The notes: generated from the letters alone by a model not told the origin. Shown: positions 45,986-58,914, counted from the stretch's first letter. The stretch: 64,000 nucleotides of DNA from Thermothelomyces thermophilus ATCC 42464 (GCF_000226095.1 NC_016472.1:8494001-8558000), one strand, 5' to 3'. Translations and numbers: made by a program.

Positions 45986-48900
45986 GGCGGGTTGGAAGAC
46001 TCTTTTGAGGACCGAAAGGGGGGTATCAAGGGGTATCACTGGCTCTCCGAGTCTTTCTTTCTCTCTCTCTCTCTCTCTCTTCTCTTTTCTTTCCTTGTCT
46101 GTGAGATGTTGGGGGCCGGCCCAAGTAGTGACGCCCGAGTCGTGTGAAGGTCGTGACGAGGCTGATGAATTTACAGAAACTTGTTGTTGTTGTACATGAA
46201 AAACCGTGACGGCGGATGGGGACCAGCAGCCACAATGGTAAAGATAGACATTGGGCAATGACGGTGCGAGGCGGAAACATGGGGAGCAGATGCAGACTTA
46301 TATATCTACGTTGATGCTCTGCAGCTTGGAGTTGTGGATGGGGCTCTCGGAAAGTGTGGGGAGAGAGCGAAATTGGGAAAGATGGTCGGCTGCCCAGGCC
46401 GGTCCCGAAGTGGAGAACAAGTTTCTCTGCGGGCCTCCCTTACCGTAGTAGATCTACTACGCTACTACACTACTCTGTAGCTGGGGAGTGCAGCAACTGG
46501 CGTAACGGGCGCTTGCGCGGGACTGGGGGCAATTCCCGTTCCCCCAGCCATGCCACTGTAATTTGCCATGGTACGCAACCCCAGCAGACCTTGCTTGATC
46601 AAGGCACGAACAAGCGCATGAGGTAATCTCGAATATCCTGCTGCTGGGTGAAGAGAGGAGGGGCGCACCCGCCGTGGTCAATGCCGTCCACACTCGTGAG
46701 TCTGGCATCAGCTAAACACGAGACATCAGCAGGGTCCATGCCTGCTGCTCACTAAGGTATGTACAAGCAAACGGGCAGAGTGAACCGCAGGTACCTGGGT
46801 TTGCATATTAGTGTCAGGCCCAGTATAGGTCACCGCCGCCCGCCATCCCGTAGCGCAGCTCGACTTGCAAAGAGGGTGGGAAGGCGAAGAGGGACAGGGC
46901 GGAAGGGGAGGGGGAGGGGGAGGGGTGGTGAAGTGAAAACAAAGAAAAAAAAAGTTAGGTTCAAGTCTGCAGCCAGTGGGCGGCTTCTGAGCGGCGGCGT
47001 TTCAGCGCCAGGGTCTGGGTGCATGAGGGAATGGAGAGAGGAAGCTATCAGATGTGTGGCCTTCCCCCCACTACCGCGTAAGTACGAAGTACGTCCGTAC
47101 ATACCTCATCGGCCCGTGCTATGCAAGCAAGGTTGGTATGTACGTACTGCGTACCTGCGCCACGTATGTACATACATTACCTGATGTATCCGTACGGAAT
47201 GGTGTATGTACCTAGGTATGTAAGTACGTGAACGTCAGCCAGCGGTGGCCCATGACGCTACACGTGGGGCTGCGTTGTAGTGTACTGGAGTCTCTCTCGA
47301 ACCCTGTCCCGCGGAAAGCAATCGAAGACTTTGTGTACTACTACACTAGACTGCCTAGCCGAATACCCTGATGATGTTGCAGTCGAGTATCGGATGCCGA
47401 GGCCGTGAAAGTAGTGTAACAGGCGAGAGCGCTGCCTGCAGGAGACCCGCATTGCCACTTTTGGGAGATTGGCAAGACAGCAATCCCATTCTCCTGACGT
47501 CGGTCGACCACCAGCTTTTGGCTATGGAAAGCTTTGCCGCTCGTCCCATCCCCTGTGATGCCGTCGTCGAGAAAGTGAGGGATGCGAGATGAGAGGGACG
47601 GCTCCACGCGTCGCAAATCGTACCACTATTTCTGTCGCGCGTTGGAGTCTAGGCCGGGAGGGAGAGGGGGCGCCTTCGAGGCGAGGAGGGAATTGGAGAA
47701 CGGTGGAGATGGCGTTGGGGGAGGACTGGAAAGAGGGACCGTCGGCCCCAAAGGCGCCTCGATCCAGGGTGCCAGTGTGCCAAGGCGGGTTGTGGGGAGG
47801 ACGGTCGCGCCTTGGTCGTCTGATTGGTGTCCGGCTTTGCTCAACGGCGAGCGCCAGGGATCCTGCCGGTTGGCGCCCCTTCGATCAGGGCAGACAGGGG
47901 TAAAATAAAAGTCCGGGGTGGTGGTGGTGTGGGTCTTAGGCTCTCAGCTCCACCGTTCACACCGGGAAGCTCGAGCGCCTGCCTCCAAATCTTTTGGCAA
48001 GTTTGGGCGAGCAGGCGGCATGGCGGGCGGCCGAAGCAGGCGTGTCGCGCCTAATGGGGAGTCGGTGCGTCTGGTGGTGACGCAGCACTCCAGTCCGTGT
48101 TCCCGTCGGTCACCAGGGCCTTCATTACGGGCGTGCATGTGTATGTAAGGTATGTATGTATGAACTTAGACACGGACGGTTCCTGCGACGCTCCCGGATG
48201 CGGTCACTAATCTAACCCCCCTCTCCAACCGACCGCACTCACGAAAGAAAGGCGTACGCATCGTACCGGACGGCCTTTTGAGACGATCACGGCCGAACCA
48301 TGAGAGAACTCAAAGTTCTGGCCTGATGCTCCGCTGTGGTACTGCGGGGCGCCGGAGTCGAGCTGCGGGAAGATGGCTGCATGGGATATATGAAGCCAAT
48401 GGCAACTTCGGCTTCTGACAAGGCACATGACTGCGCGTCGTCAGGGACCCGTGGGCTGGTGGGAGCCGGCCGAGCCGCCTCTCCACCCTCGAGCGTCCCC
48501 CAATTCCGCGCGGCAAGGGAAGGTTCAGTTGCGAAACGGAGTCTTTCCTGGTCCACACTGTTCCTTCTCCTCTCGCCTATCCCTTTCGGTCGGAATGCTC
48601 ACGTCAGTGGTTCGTTCGCTGGGCCTCGAACTCACGACGGATGCCGGCCAGTCTTCGGTTTGTGCCGTTTTGCGTCCTGTCATTTCGGAACCGCCGCGTG
48701 CCTTTGTGACGCAACGTCCTGGGAGTGGCAGGTCCCTTTCCCAGCGTTTCGACCAGAAATTTGGCGGCAGGATGGCATCGGGTTGTCTGTGGTTCTTGAT
48801 CATCATCTTGGTTGGTCAACTGGTGACATGACTTGGTTTTGTTTTCTTGCCGCGCATGGGCACGAGAATTGAAACGGAATCGCTACCGCTATCTGAGGTT

Positions 48901-51900
48901 AGAAGATCAACCATCATGTGCCCTAATGAACGTCTCCTTGATAGTGTGTTATCTAGTGTATGGAGTACACTCCTGCGGTTGAATAAGAGTACCGGCAGCG
49001 CGCATGAATGTGTGGATGTAGTCCATATGTATGTATGTGTGTATGTAATCCGTACATCCACGGCGCATACTTTACGTGTATGTTGCACAGCTTCCGCTGG
49101 AGCCCTGACTTTGTGCGAGATCGAAGCGGCCGGGGCAGAGCCGGTGCGCCGCGGCCGAGTAGCTGGAAACTTGTCGGGGTCCGGCAACACACCGAAGCGA
49201 TTAAAGGCCCCACGTTCGACTGGGGACCCTGCTAGCGTACGGAGCTACTGTGCTATGTACATACACTACACTAGTCAGCAAGCCATCCTGGCAGGCATCG
49301 CCGATAGCGCAGGGCCCGGGCGACGGCGATCTTCAGCTGCCGCCTTCTAGAAGTCGGGGCAGAAGACTGCCATAGCGCACTGATGAGTGGATCTGTGCAT
49401 CGTCTCCAAATGGCCGCGGCCGAAATTTGAGAGATGGCGTTCGGAGGGTGCGGGCTTGTAACATCAGTCATTTTCAAATGTTCGGTTTGGCAGTGTCGGC
49501 AGCGGCATGGGAAAAAAATTGTGTGCGAAGACTCGAGCTAATGCCCTAGTGTGCACAGTCGAAGTGAATGCTTGCCCGAGTTGAGGAAGGTGCCTTGTTT
49601 AGAGGGAGTGGGGCAGTACCTGTGGCTTTCGAAGTGGCTTCGGAAAGACGGCTTGCACCTCCACGTTCCTGGTCCATGTCATTCTCAGCCCTGAAAACAA
49701 TCTTGAAACGGCATGCATGCGCGCTTCGTTTCGCTTCCTTTAACTCGAACGAGAGACCCCACGTGCGCCTCTTCGTCACAGATACGCGCTGCCGCACCCT
49801 ATAATAGGGCAAAGCGGGCAGTCGGTTTATTATGCCGTCATACGGATACTTACTGCGAGTCTAAATCGGTGTTCCTATGGGCTGTTGCACGCTTGGGCGG
49901 ACACGCTAGACAGTGAGATGACGGTATGTAACTTTGGGCACCGCCCGGCAACGAGCCCGAGTGTCCCTACACACCGCCGCTCGAGAACCCGTCACGCCAG
50001 TCAGACGACCTAAGCACGACTAGAAGGCACCGAGTGGGGTGCCCCCTCTTCTGATTCTAGTGTACATACGAGTAGTGTGCGTTTTACTAGTTCCTGCGTT
50101 CCTGCGTATGTTTGCTCTGCGCAGCAGTCCACGCTGGCCGTGGAGCGGGTATAGCGGGCGGGCAGCGGTTTTGCACATTGACCCGAACGAGCCCCTGCGG
50201 CCCCTGCCATCTCGGCTCCTTCGACAATTGTTCTTCCCCACATTTCCATCGTCCAATAAGAAGTGCAGGAACGCCTGGAATCACGGCAAAGCGAGCCTAG
50301 CGTCGGTCGGCTGCGCTACCCCTGCCTCGACCTGCCTCGACCTGAGCATCGCTCGCCCGTTAGGTAAGCTGCTGGCGCCGATCGCTGAGCTTGCGTCGAC
50401 TTCACCCGGCTCTAACCCTGGAATAGATGATGGTAGCATTTTGAGGTTACAGCCGTTAGATTTCGTGTGTTGTCCCACAACATGAAGAAGAATCTGGAGC
50501 CGGGCATTGATCAATCGGCTTAGCCGCCAAGTGGTGAGGGGACGATTATCTTATGAAAGTTTTTCCACATATAATATGCTTTGTTAACCTTCCACGACAT
50601 CGCTCCAGAGCGCCTTGTACACCGCTTGCTATTCTTAAAAAGCAGCTGCAGCCACATGCCAAATGCAGTTGGAGATGCAGTTGTAAGGGTGGTGTGCACA
50701 ACGTGGTGCGGTGGGCAGCTTGAAGCGGCGGCTCGCTCGGCCAAATACAACTAGTACGAGGTAGGTATGTTCATCGCACTACGAATGTACTCTGATTGTA
50801 CGCCACGGTTTACGCATTAGTGTATGTAGTCCGTATGGAGTAGACTCTTACCTCACTACAACCCGGCAGGTTCTATAGACCCTTTTCTATAAGATCTGGG
50901 AAGGCTTGACCTGTGACGTGAAGCTTGTGCGGAGAAAGCGGCCATACCCAAGGCGGCTTAATGATGGCAGAGCTTTGGCATCGGGGTCCCAAGCGCATTC
51001 TGTTCCCACCACACTAGTGTATGTACTATACTAGGACGTGCTCTGTAGGGAGTTATTGCACAGACTACGCTACACAGTACTGTATGTACGGATTACATAC
51101 ACTAGCTCTTCCCCGCAGGCAAAAACCGAGGATCGAGTGGACACCTCAAATGTTTGATGGCGCCAGCCACATCAACCAGACAAAACTTTGAAAGGTTCAC
51201 GCCAGATTAACTGCCATTCCAACCAGCCAAGCACTCGTTTTCCTTCCCCTTTTGATCTGCGACAGCGAGCGCACAGACAAGTATCCTTGCACACGCGAGT
51301 GTTTAGTGTACGCTTTGACGCTTCCGAACTTCTCGAAGCCTGCAAGGGCGAGGAGGAAGCCCCATCGACTGCCGACGATAGCTCGTAAGTGCTGCCCTCT
51401 GGTCGTGGGGAGTTTGATGAACCACGCGTAGGTGTGCATGCGTGTTCACAGTCCGGCCATCCCAGATTGATTGTGTGGCTTTTTTTTTTCTTGGGCGAGA
51501 CAATCTAATGCCCATTGAACAATTTCCCCAAACCCAGCTCTAGCCGTCAATGCCCGAGCCTTGGATTCAAGCTCGGTCTCGGATGGCCCCTCTAACCTAC
51601 TGCATGCCCCTCGCTTGCCATTCTCATGCACCCACCCAATGGCTCATCTGACTTGCTTCCATGGAGGTGAGATGGTGTGGTGCGTGCTGTCTGGCTGGGT
51701 GCGTGAGACCGGCGCGATACCGCACTGATCAGCATGCGCGATGGACTGTCGCGGCGATATTGAACCGCCCCGGGAGAAAGGGAAGAAAGACGCCTCAGCT
51801 GAGGTTTGCCTCGATCTCCTCGTCCTGACCGACCGACCGGCTCTCAACATTCTCACGGCACACCACGTATCCGACACGAGACTCGAGTCTCCACGATCAC

Positions 51901-54647
51901 GGCTCCGAACGCGAACAGAGCCAGATACGGGTGCCGTATGACATGGTGTCATTTTGCCTTGGAAGATGGGTCTTGCTCGGTTGGGTACTACGCCAATGCC
52001 TGTTTCGCGGCTCGCACCATCTCACCTATCAGCTTCCAAGGGGCGAGAGAGGTGGACGAGACGGGAGGCCCTCCCGGAAGAATGCTTCTGGAAAACTCCA
52101 AACCTGATGTTTCTGCAAATGCCAGTGCATTTTCTCCACTCCTCCTGGGTTTGAGATCTGCTCTTGATCTGTCACTGGGGACGGCCGTGTCCCAAGCTGG
52201 GATCCCCCCCCCCCTTTTCCGTGTCGTTTTATTTTTATTCCTCATCTGACATTTCCCGCCCTACTCTCACGCCTCCCCGCAGGACAGCAGATATTGCTTT
52301 TCTCAGCGACGCAAACTCTCCGGCCTGGGATATGTGCTCCGTCCGTGCAGCTCTCTACTTTCCCGCTCCCGCTCCCATCCCCGTTCCTGCTCTCGTCCCT
52401 CGTGCTTGGGCGTGGTTGATGGTCTCCCCGAACAAGGAACCGAGCAGTACAAGCCGGTACGGAGAAGTGGACGTGTACCTGACTTTAGCTGCATATGCGT
52501 AGGCACCCTAGTGTATTTGCCTATCGGCCGAATCACCCATCTTTCCGAACAAGACGTCGGAGAAATCGCCACACTGATCCGCTGATAAGTGGCAGCGATC
52601 GTCATCCCCAGCTCCCCTTTGTGTGGCCTCGATGGAGCACTCCCCGCTTCCCCCGCACATTCTTTCCCCAAGCCTTCCCCAGACTTCTTCCTGCAGACAT
52701 GAGGCACTGGCTGGCAAGATCTCCCCTCTGCTGCAGTTGTGGCTTGCAGGTTGATCGAAGCCAAGAACTGGCATCGGGTGCTCTTACCGGACCTGCTGAC
52801 CTTCGTCGTACCATATACACACATACCGTGCTCCGAAAGGTGCTATTACGCAGTATGTCAGGTAAACACACAGCACCAGCGGTAGTAGAAGTACTGCGTA
52901 CTAGTAGACTCGGGAAGCAATGGCGGGAATACATCTTGCGACCCAGCTCGACATGACCACAAAGAGCACCACCACATTACGAGCGAGGACCCTCCATTGC
53001 GGCAGCACACAATGGACACCAATACCCTTACTACGGCTCACCCAAACCGGGCTCATCGTTCGTGGCCCTGCGTCTTTGTCTGCGTTCTGCCGCTTTTCCA
53101 ACCTCTTCACCTTTACTCCCCCCCCCCCCCCCCAAAAAAAAAAAAAAAACCGTTCCTCCCCTCCTCCCTTCTTCAAGCGCCAAGTCTCTGTCCCCACTGT
53201 GTAGTAGCAGCATTGGCAGCATCAGTACATGAGTACCTGCTGGGGCCCGGCCGGTCCCTGGAAAAACTCGAGCCACATACGACGGCGCGAAGGTACAGAG
53301 GGTTCCATCCAGGCCCTGCGGTCCGAAGTGTGTACGGATCAAATCCCTTTGCTTCCTTGGGGGTTTTTCCCACAACCGGGCGGAGGGGCCGGGCGCGCGT
53401 GAGAGTGCTTTCTTACGCTCGCTGCCGGAAAAAAAGAAAAGAACAGAAAAAAAAAGTGCACAGCTCATCGGCAGTCGGCCACTTTTTGTGTTTCGCCCAC
53501 TCCGACGTTAGCAAAACGCACGGCGGGCTGCCGCGTCCTGCGTTGCCTGCCCACCAAATGGGGACAGAGGTGACGATGTAGCCGAACAGAACGGACGGCG
53601 GCAGCGGCAAGAAGCGGCTCACCAGTCGTTCGACACCTCCGTAACGCACACTCGGGCTGTGCTGGCGAGTATTGTGCCGTACTGTATGCACGTAGTCCGT
53701 ATTGTACATACAGCCGTGATCGGTTGTGCTCACAGCAGAGTTCTGGCCACGGGTGCATATATGCCCAGGGTCGGCGTTCCAACCTCATCAAGGGACGAAT
53801 AGCCGTCCCAGAGACGGTGACGGCGTAGAACTTGACACTTGGGGGGAAAGGGGTGCTGCCTTGACTGTGTTGCCTCAGAAAAAGGAGGTCCTCAGTAGCA
53901 GGCCCTCGCTGCCGAGCATTCAGCAACAAATTCTAGCTCGACAAAAATTTGACAGGGCAGAAGCGCTGAGTTGACCCTCGGATCTGCAGACTTCCAATGC
54001 CGAAACGCGCTCAGCCCGAGATATGGTGGATAAAAGCAGAAAGATAGGGAAAGAAATGTCCATCAAGGTGTCTTGGCCATGCATGCCTGTCTATTCATCA
54101 TCATCATCGTCATCCATCATTTCCGCTAGCACCACCACCTGTAACCCGGCCGTTGTCATGTTTCTATGAAGCCGCCAATTCCGCGCATATCCTGTTCCTG
54201 TTTGTGGATACCGTGCGCCTGTATGCTGTCATATCTGATGTGCCTGCCTCCCGCTCTTGATACCCGGCTGCTTGCTCCTTATTTTCCGAAGGAGGGGGGT
54301 GAGAGAGGATGAGAAAGAAGGGGGGGAAAAAAACTCAAAAACCCCTAGCCGGCTCAATCGGAGCCCAGCCCAGCCCAGCCCAGCCCGGCTCGGGACTTGC
54401 AAGTCCCTGTTATGTTAGTCTGCTTGTCTCCAGGCGGGGAGACGAGGGCCCAGCTCGCTTCAGCATGCCCTTGGAACTTGCAAAAGGACGACGCGAGGGA
54501 CTTAAGACCCGAAAGCCAGGCGCCTTGCCACTTTCATCACTTTCAGCACTGCAAGGGCATCTCATCTCGCCAATTGGAACACGTGACCTTCACTTTCCTT
54601 TCCCTCTCCCCCTTCTGTTTATCCCCACACGGGCCTTGGTGTTGTTC
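45986..54647. other. Long gene-poor interval (8.7 kb)
   Basis: This lies between the start of the zinc-cluster factor and the 3' end of ULA1. It has normal GC content and no RIP signature. I find no conserved domain, spliced gene model or tRNA. Features seen are a (TC)n run at 46058-46080, a C16A16 junction at 53118-53149, a CCCAG repeat at 54361-54385, and many GTAC/TACATAC palindromic motifs (47080-47230, 48135-48160, 49015-49060, 49250-49275, 50755-50830, 51015-51105). The part nearest 46000 should contain the promoter of the transcription factor. A lineage-specific or non-coding gene cannot be excluded. Confidence 0.5.
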
Positions 54648-56763
54648 TCAAAGCCTCAGCACCTGCACCCGGCCGCCAATTCCGTCGTAGATAACCGTGT
54701 TGTCGGCAGGTATGTACTGCTTCGTGATGATTTTGATGGCCTCCTGCGCCACCATACCACCGGTCAAGGCCGCGACATTGTGCAGCTCCCCGCCGGCGGC
54801 GCGTGCCACTTCGTTGGCGGCCTGCACAACGCGCTCCCGCTTCTCGGCGCCGGGCACCCGCTGAGCCACGGCCGCGAGGATCGCGTCGGCAGTGAAACCT
54901 TCCCGGGAAGACAGGTCCACGTGGGCCGTCGCTTGTAAAGCGAGGTAGATTGGCAGCAGGGAAAGCGGGGAGAGGGACAAGGCAGCCGTCTCGTCGTTGG
55001 CAAACTCGAGCTCTGTGTGCGTGTGTGGCAAATGTTACCCTTCTCGTTAGCCTCTTTCTCGCTTCCTCTTCTTCGCTTCAGACTCATAGTTGTTTTGGCC
55101 TGTCTTTCGCTTCCTTTCATTTCCCCGCCTTTCCGCTTCTCGTGTTGATCCAGCCAGAAACGTGGAGCTGCCCACACACAGGCGGTTCGAGACCATCACA
55201 AGAGGAAAGGACCAAGAAAGATCAGGTGGTGGGGGCCTGTGAGTGAGCGCTTACCTGCCACTGACTTCAGACGATCTTCCCTGCTCATCTGCGCGTCGCT
55301 CCCGCTGCCCCCTCCCCTCCGCGCATTGATTAACTTAACGAATGCTGCGTTCTTGCAGAAGAGATCCACTTCTGCGGGATCAACGTGCTCGCCACCTGGC
55401 GTAGCCTGTACTATTTGCAGTACCTCGGCTGCGTCCTTGCGTGCCTTGGCCTTGTAAATGTTTTGTAGCTGGATGTACACCTTAGACTGCGCCTTCATGT
55501 CGGGAAGTTTGCCAGGAAGGGGCAGACAGTGATGTTTCTCATAGAATTGCTTGACGGCATCGGCGATAATCCAAAAACCCGACCTCTTTTCGGCCTGGCG
55601 ACCCGTGTCAGCGGTCCGGGAGGCCGAGTTGGGCATGTGTGCGCGCGTGTGGACGCAGGGTGAAAATCCGGGAAAGGGGGGGGGGGAACAGGAGATGGGG
55701 AGTGAGCTTACCGGGTCGGTATGCTGGTATTCGAATACTTCCTTCAGCCCGGACGGCAAAGACGGTTGCACCACCGTTTTGACAACGGCAGCAGCCGCTT
55801 CATCAAAATTCTCCTCGCCACCTTCCGGGTTATTGGTCCTCGCTGCACCCTGCACGATCTTGCGGAACTCGGACTTCTCCTTGAAGGTTGCGGGGTACTT
55901 GCCGTCGTGTCCCGCTTTCCACTTCTTAAGGTAGTGGAGAAGAATCACCACATATGGCAGGTGACCATGTTGGAAGTCGTCTAGACCGTCGATATCCTTG
56001 GTCAACTCCTCGGCGAAGGCCACCAGCTCCGGCCAGGGATTCAGTAACCGCAGATCGGTCGTTGCCGTCTCGTCAGGATGCGTGTCGACAATGGGGAACG
56101 CCCCTGGAAGGTTGATCTGAAAGTAGGAGTAGAACCCGGCCGAGTGAATCGCCACGAGCGGGGTTTTGTGCTGTTGACCATAGGCCTCAAGCTGGGCAAG
56201 CTGCTCTGGGCGAATGGGATGTGTGTACAAGATGATTGTGAAGACCGGTGAGCGTTCCAGGAGGGTGTCCAGTGTCTTCACCTCCTGAAAATGGCAGCCA
56301 CGTGAGCATGCGGTCTACTGCAGCAGTCGAGGCCGAACTCTCGACCTACCTCATCGGGATACCAGGTGCCTTGGACGTCCGGGTTGAGCTCGAGGATGAG
56401 CTGGGTCAAGCTCTGAGCACGAGACTTGCCCAGGCAGTCCTCATCCAGAAAGAAGTTGACTCCCAGGTCGGCTTCGCTTACTTGGGTCTCATCATAGATG
56501 GCGAAGCGACCGATCCCTAAAGCCGGGTGTTAGTATCCAACCCCATTCTGTCACAATATCCACACGGTACCTGGCAGCACGAGGTTCTTCAGAGTCTCTG
56601 CACCGACCGTGCCCGCCCCCGAGTTCACCAGCAGAATGTTGGCTGACTCGAGTGCTGACTGGCCACTCGCGGCCCACAGCCGCAGTTGTCGGTCATATTT
56701 GCGCTCCTTTTCTGAAGGCCCGAGAAGGACCGGAGGCGTCTGGTTCATGATAATTTCCGTCAT
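54648..56763 (-). CDS. ULA1: NEDD8-activating enzyme E1 regulatory subunit (ULA1/AXR1/NAE1)
   Basis: Non-catalytic half of the heterodimeric E1 that, with Uba3, activates the ubiquitin-like modifier NEDD8/Rub1 for cullin neddylation. Exons are 56763-56571, 56516-56350, 56284-55712, 55594-55255 and 55012-54648; phases agree, giving 545 aa (human NAE1 is about 534). The N-terminus carries the E1 signature [19 protein letters not shown], followed by [20 protein letters not shown] (residues about 40-60) and [33 protein letters not shown] comes next. The C-terminus has [20 protein letters not shown] and the typical [10 protein letters not shown]. No catalytic Cys domain is present, as expected for this subunit. 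An internal ATG (MNQT) five codons downstream is an alternative start. It is arranged head-to-head with the HEI10-like gene. Confidence 0.95.
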
Positions 56764-57480
56764 TCTGCGTCAAAACTGGGAAACTGGGCGAGCAGATGCA
56801 GAGTTGTTACGAGGCTGTCGTGAGCATGAGGTCTTGTTCTTCTCTATGGAGTCGGTGTTTTGTGGATCCTACCATTATGTTGTTGGTGCTGTTGACAGTC
56901 GGTGCTGCTGACAGCTTGCTTGCCAGGCTGCAGCCATTCAGCGGGGTGGTGAGGACTGCCGACCAAGTGTGGGGTGCAGCTGGTGCCAGAGGCTTGGCGT
57001 GGCTGACTGCCCGAGGCGATGTGGCGCCTGTGGCTCTATTGATCCGTTTCAATGACGGCCAACGTCTCGTAATACGTCGTCTTCATTCATTTCTTCTCTC
57101 CTGAGGAGCGAAAAGAATCAAAGCTTTGTTTCTAGCGCACCTAATGGATAGAATAGTATAATGGAATTCAATGTTTATACCTGCCCTATTGCGTACCGAT
57201 GATCACAACATGCTCTGTAGCTGTCCCCAGTTCAACGGGGAAGAGCAATGCACAGAAGGGTCTGAGTTCTCGGAAAGGGCGGCCATGGAAAACAACTTTG
57301 TGTGGTTAGTTCTGTTCTTGTGGAAGGAGCATGTGACTGTTTTGTCAATCCCAGCTCTCTCTCTTCTTGCCGCCATTCGCTTTGCCCAGGTGCATCACAG
57401 CCAACTTTGCTGAGGGCCGGCCAGCTTCACCCTTAAAGAGCCGTGAAGAGTTGCTTGTGACGGGAGGAGCTTGAATCGAG
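56764..57480. promoter_or_regulatory. Shared upstream region of ULA1 and the HEI10-like gene
   Basis: This 717-bp interval separates two divergent start codons, so both promoters must lie here. I see no TATA box or repeated operator that I can defend. Short open frames on both strands are not conserved in appearance. Confidence 0.5.
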
Positions 57481-58914
57481 ATGGAACAGAATCTGAGTTG
57501 CAACATACAAGACTGTGGTGTCCAGCTTACAACACACGCAGTGGTAACTGTATGCAGGTGAGTCACTGTTGGCTTCCATTGTCGACTCTTCTGCGGAGTC
57601 CTGCCACATTCCACTAACCCTCGAGGAGCCATGTCCTCTGCTTACGGTGTGCAAATAGCCATGGGTTTGGGGGACAGGCTCCGTATAAGTGCCCGGTCTG
57701 CACACAATCTCTGAACGCGTCTGAGGTATGCGAACAACTTCTTCAACCCTCCGAAGAATGGAAGTCGGTAGCGCTCAGCGGCCTGAGTCCGACTGTCGTC
57801 ATGGAGTGCGCTGGAAGGGCCTTGGGCTTCTGGTCTTACCAGATGACGAACCAGATGTTTGTTCTTCCCTAACCAGAAACCTTGCTCGGACAAAACTTAC
57901 AAATGGAAGCTCATACCAACTACGGAAACACAGCAAGCTGAAGGAATACTGTGCCGAGCTGCAGGGCGAGATTGAGAACATCTGGGGTCAGGCCAATCAG
58001 AGAATCATAACTCTGACAACCAAGATACGAGGTTAGTCCGTACTCTGCGCGGGTGACCGATGTTAACAAGATTGACGCCTTCCAGATATGGAACGAGAAG
58101 AGCACTCGTTGAAACGACAATGCGAAGGGCTTCGCCTTGCCCTCGAGAGCCGAAGCAGAGAACTTGCACAATTCCAGGAGCTCTACAGCAAACTCAAGCA
58201 GCGAGTTCTGCATGGTCAAGCGCAAGAGGTCCCGCCTAGTGTTTTGAGAAGCCGGACGCCTATACGAGCACCCGGCGCTGCACCCGAATCTCACAACCGA
58301 ACACAACCACAGCTTGGCCGTCCCACGATGCCGGCTAGCGTCAGAACGGAGATACCCAATTACTTCCCAGCCAGCCCTGGATTCCCAGAAACTCAGCCCA
58401 GATCAGAAGCTCTGGTGGAATGGAATACACCAGAAATTCCTCAGCGTAGGCATTAGCACGTCCTTATGCATAGACAACGTGTGCTAAATGCTCGGAGGTA
58501 GAAATACCCGCTACGCCGGGCAGCCACTTGCCTTTGAGAAATCCGACGTCCCTGTCATATGTGCCGTCGCCAAGGACAGGCGTGGGAAGAGCAGTCGCTA
58601 CTCTGGGACCAGGTCGACAGCACCAGACGGCTCGCGCTTCTCAGAGCAATATCACGGCCGGGCCCGTAAGGGGGTTCTCGCGGACCGGACCGGGTGTCAC
58701 TTCTCAAATAGGGCATCCCCTGGGTGATAGCAGCTTGAACGTGGCCAAGCCTCTCCAGGAAACAATAGAAGGTTCGTGCTCTTGTGCCCCTGTACCGAGT
58801 ATTCGCTTACTCATTGCAACAGCCATATCAGGGACACCCTCAAACCTGCCACAGGTGACGAGAAGTACAACGCAGCACTTCGAATCTTCAGGCCAGATCC
58901 TTCGTCGCCGTTGA
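57481..58914 (+). CDS. hei10: HEI10/CCNB1IP1-like RING E3 ligase (5 exons, apparent frame break)
   Basis: Meiotic crossover-associated RING protein family. Exons are 57481-57557, 57626-58031, 58086-58445, 58502-58771 and 58823-58914. The RING comprises CNIQDC, VCRSHVLCLRC and KCPVC. The conserved block SGLSPTVVMECAGRALGFWS follows, then YQMTNQ. A central coiled coil (LKEYCAELQGEIENIW; REEHSLKRQCEGLRLALESR) and ELYSKLKQRVL precede a Ser/Pro-rich C-terminal tail. In exon 2 the frame used by the RING half stops at 57870-57872, while the coiled-coil half reads in a different frame, open from before 57728 (shift equal to one missing base). The candidate introns across the break are 20 and 44 nt; the first is too short and the second creates a TGA. 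So this is either a frameshift mutation, a sequence error or recoding. With one base restored it would be about 401 aa. Confidence 0.8.

Noticed and set aside
49190-49240. Possible tRNA T-arm (CCCCACGTTCGACTGGGG)
   Set aside because: No matching acceptor, D or anticodon arm within tRNA distance.
52303-53581. Frames of 173 codons (minus) and 194 codons (plus)
   Set aside because: Simple-sequence content (C16A16 run, Arg/Glu-rich stretch), no domain, overlapping opposite frames.
57861-57876. Tiny intron to repair the HEI10-like frame
   Set aside because: The 16- or 20-nt intervals are far below the 51-bp minimum seen in the other introns here, and the 44-nt alternative makes an in-frame TGA.
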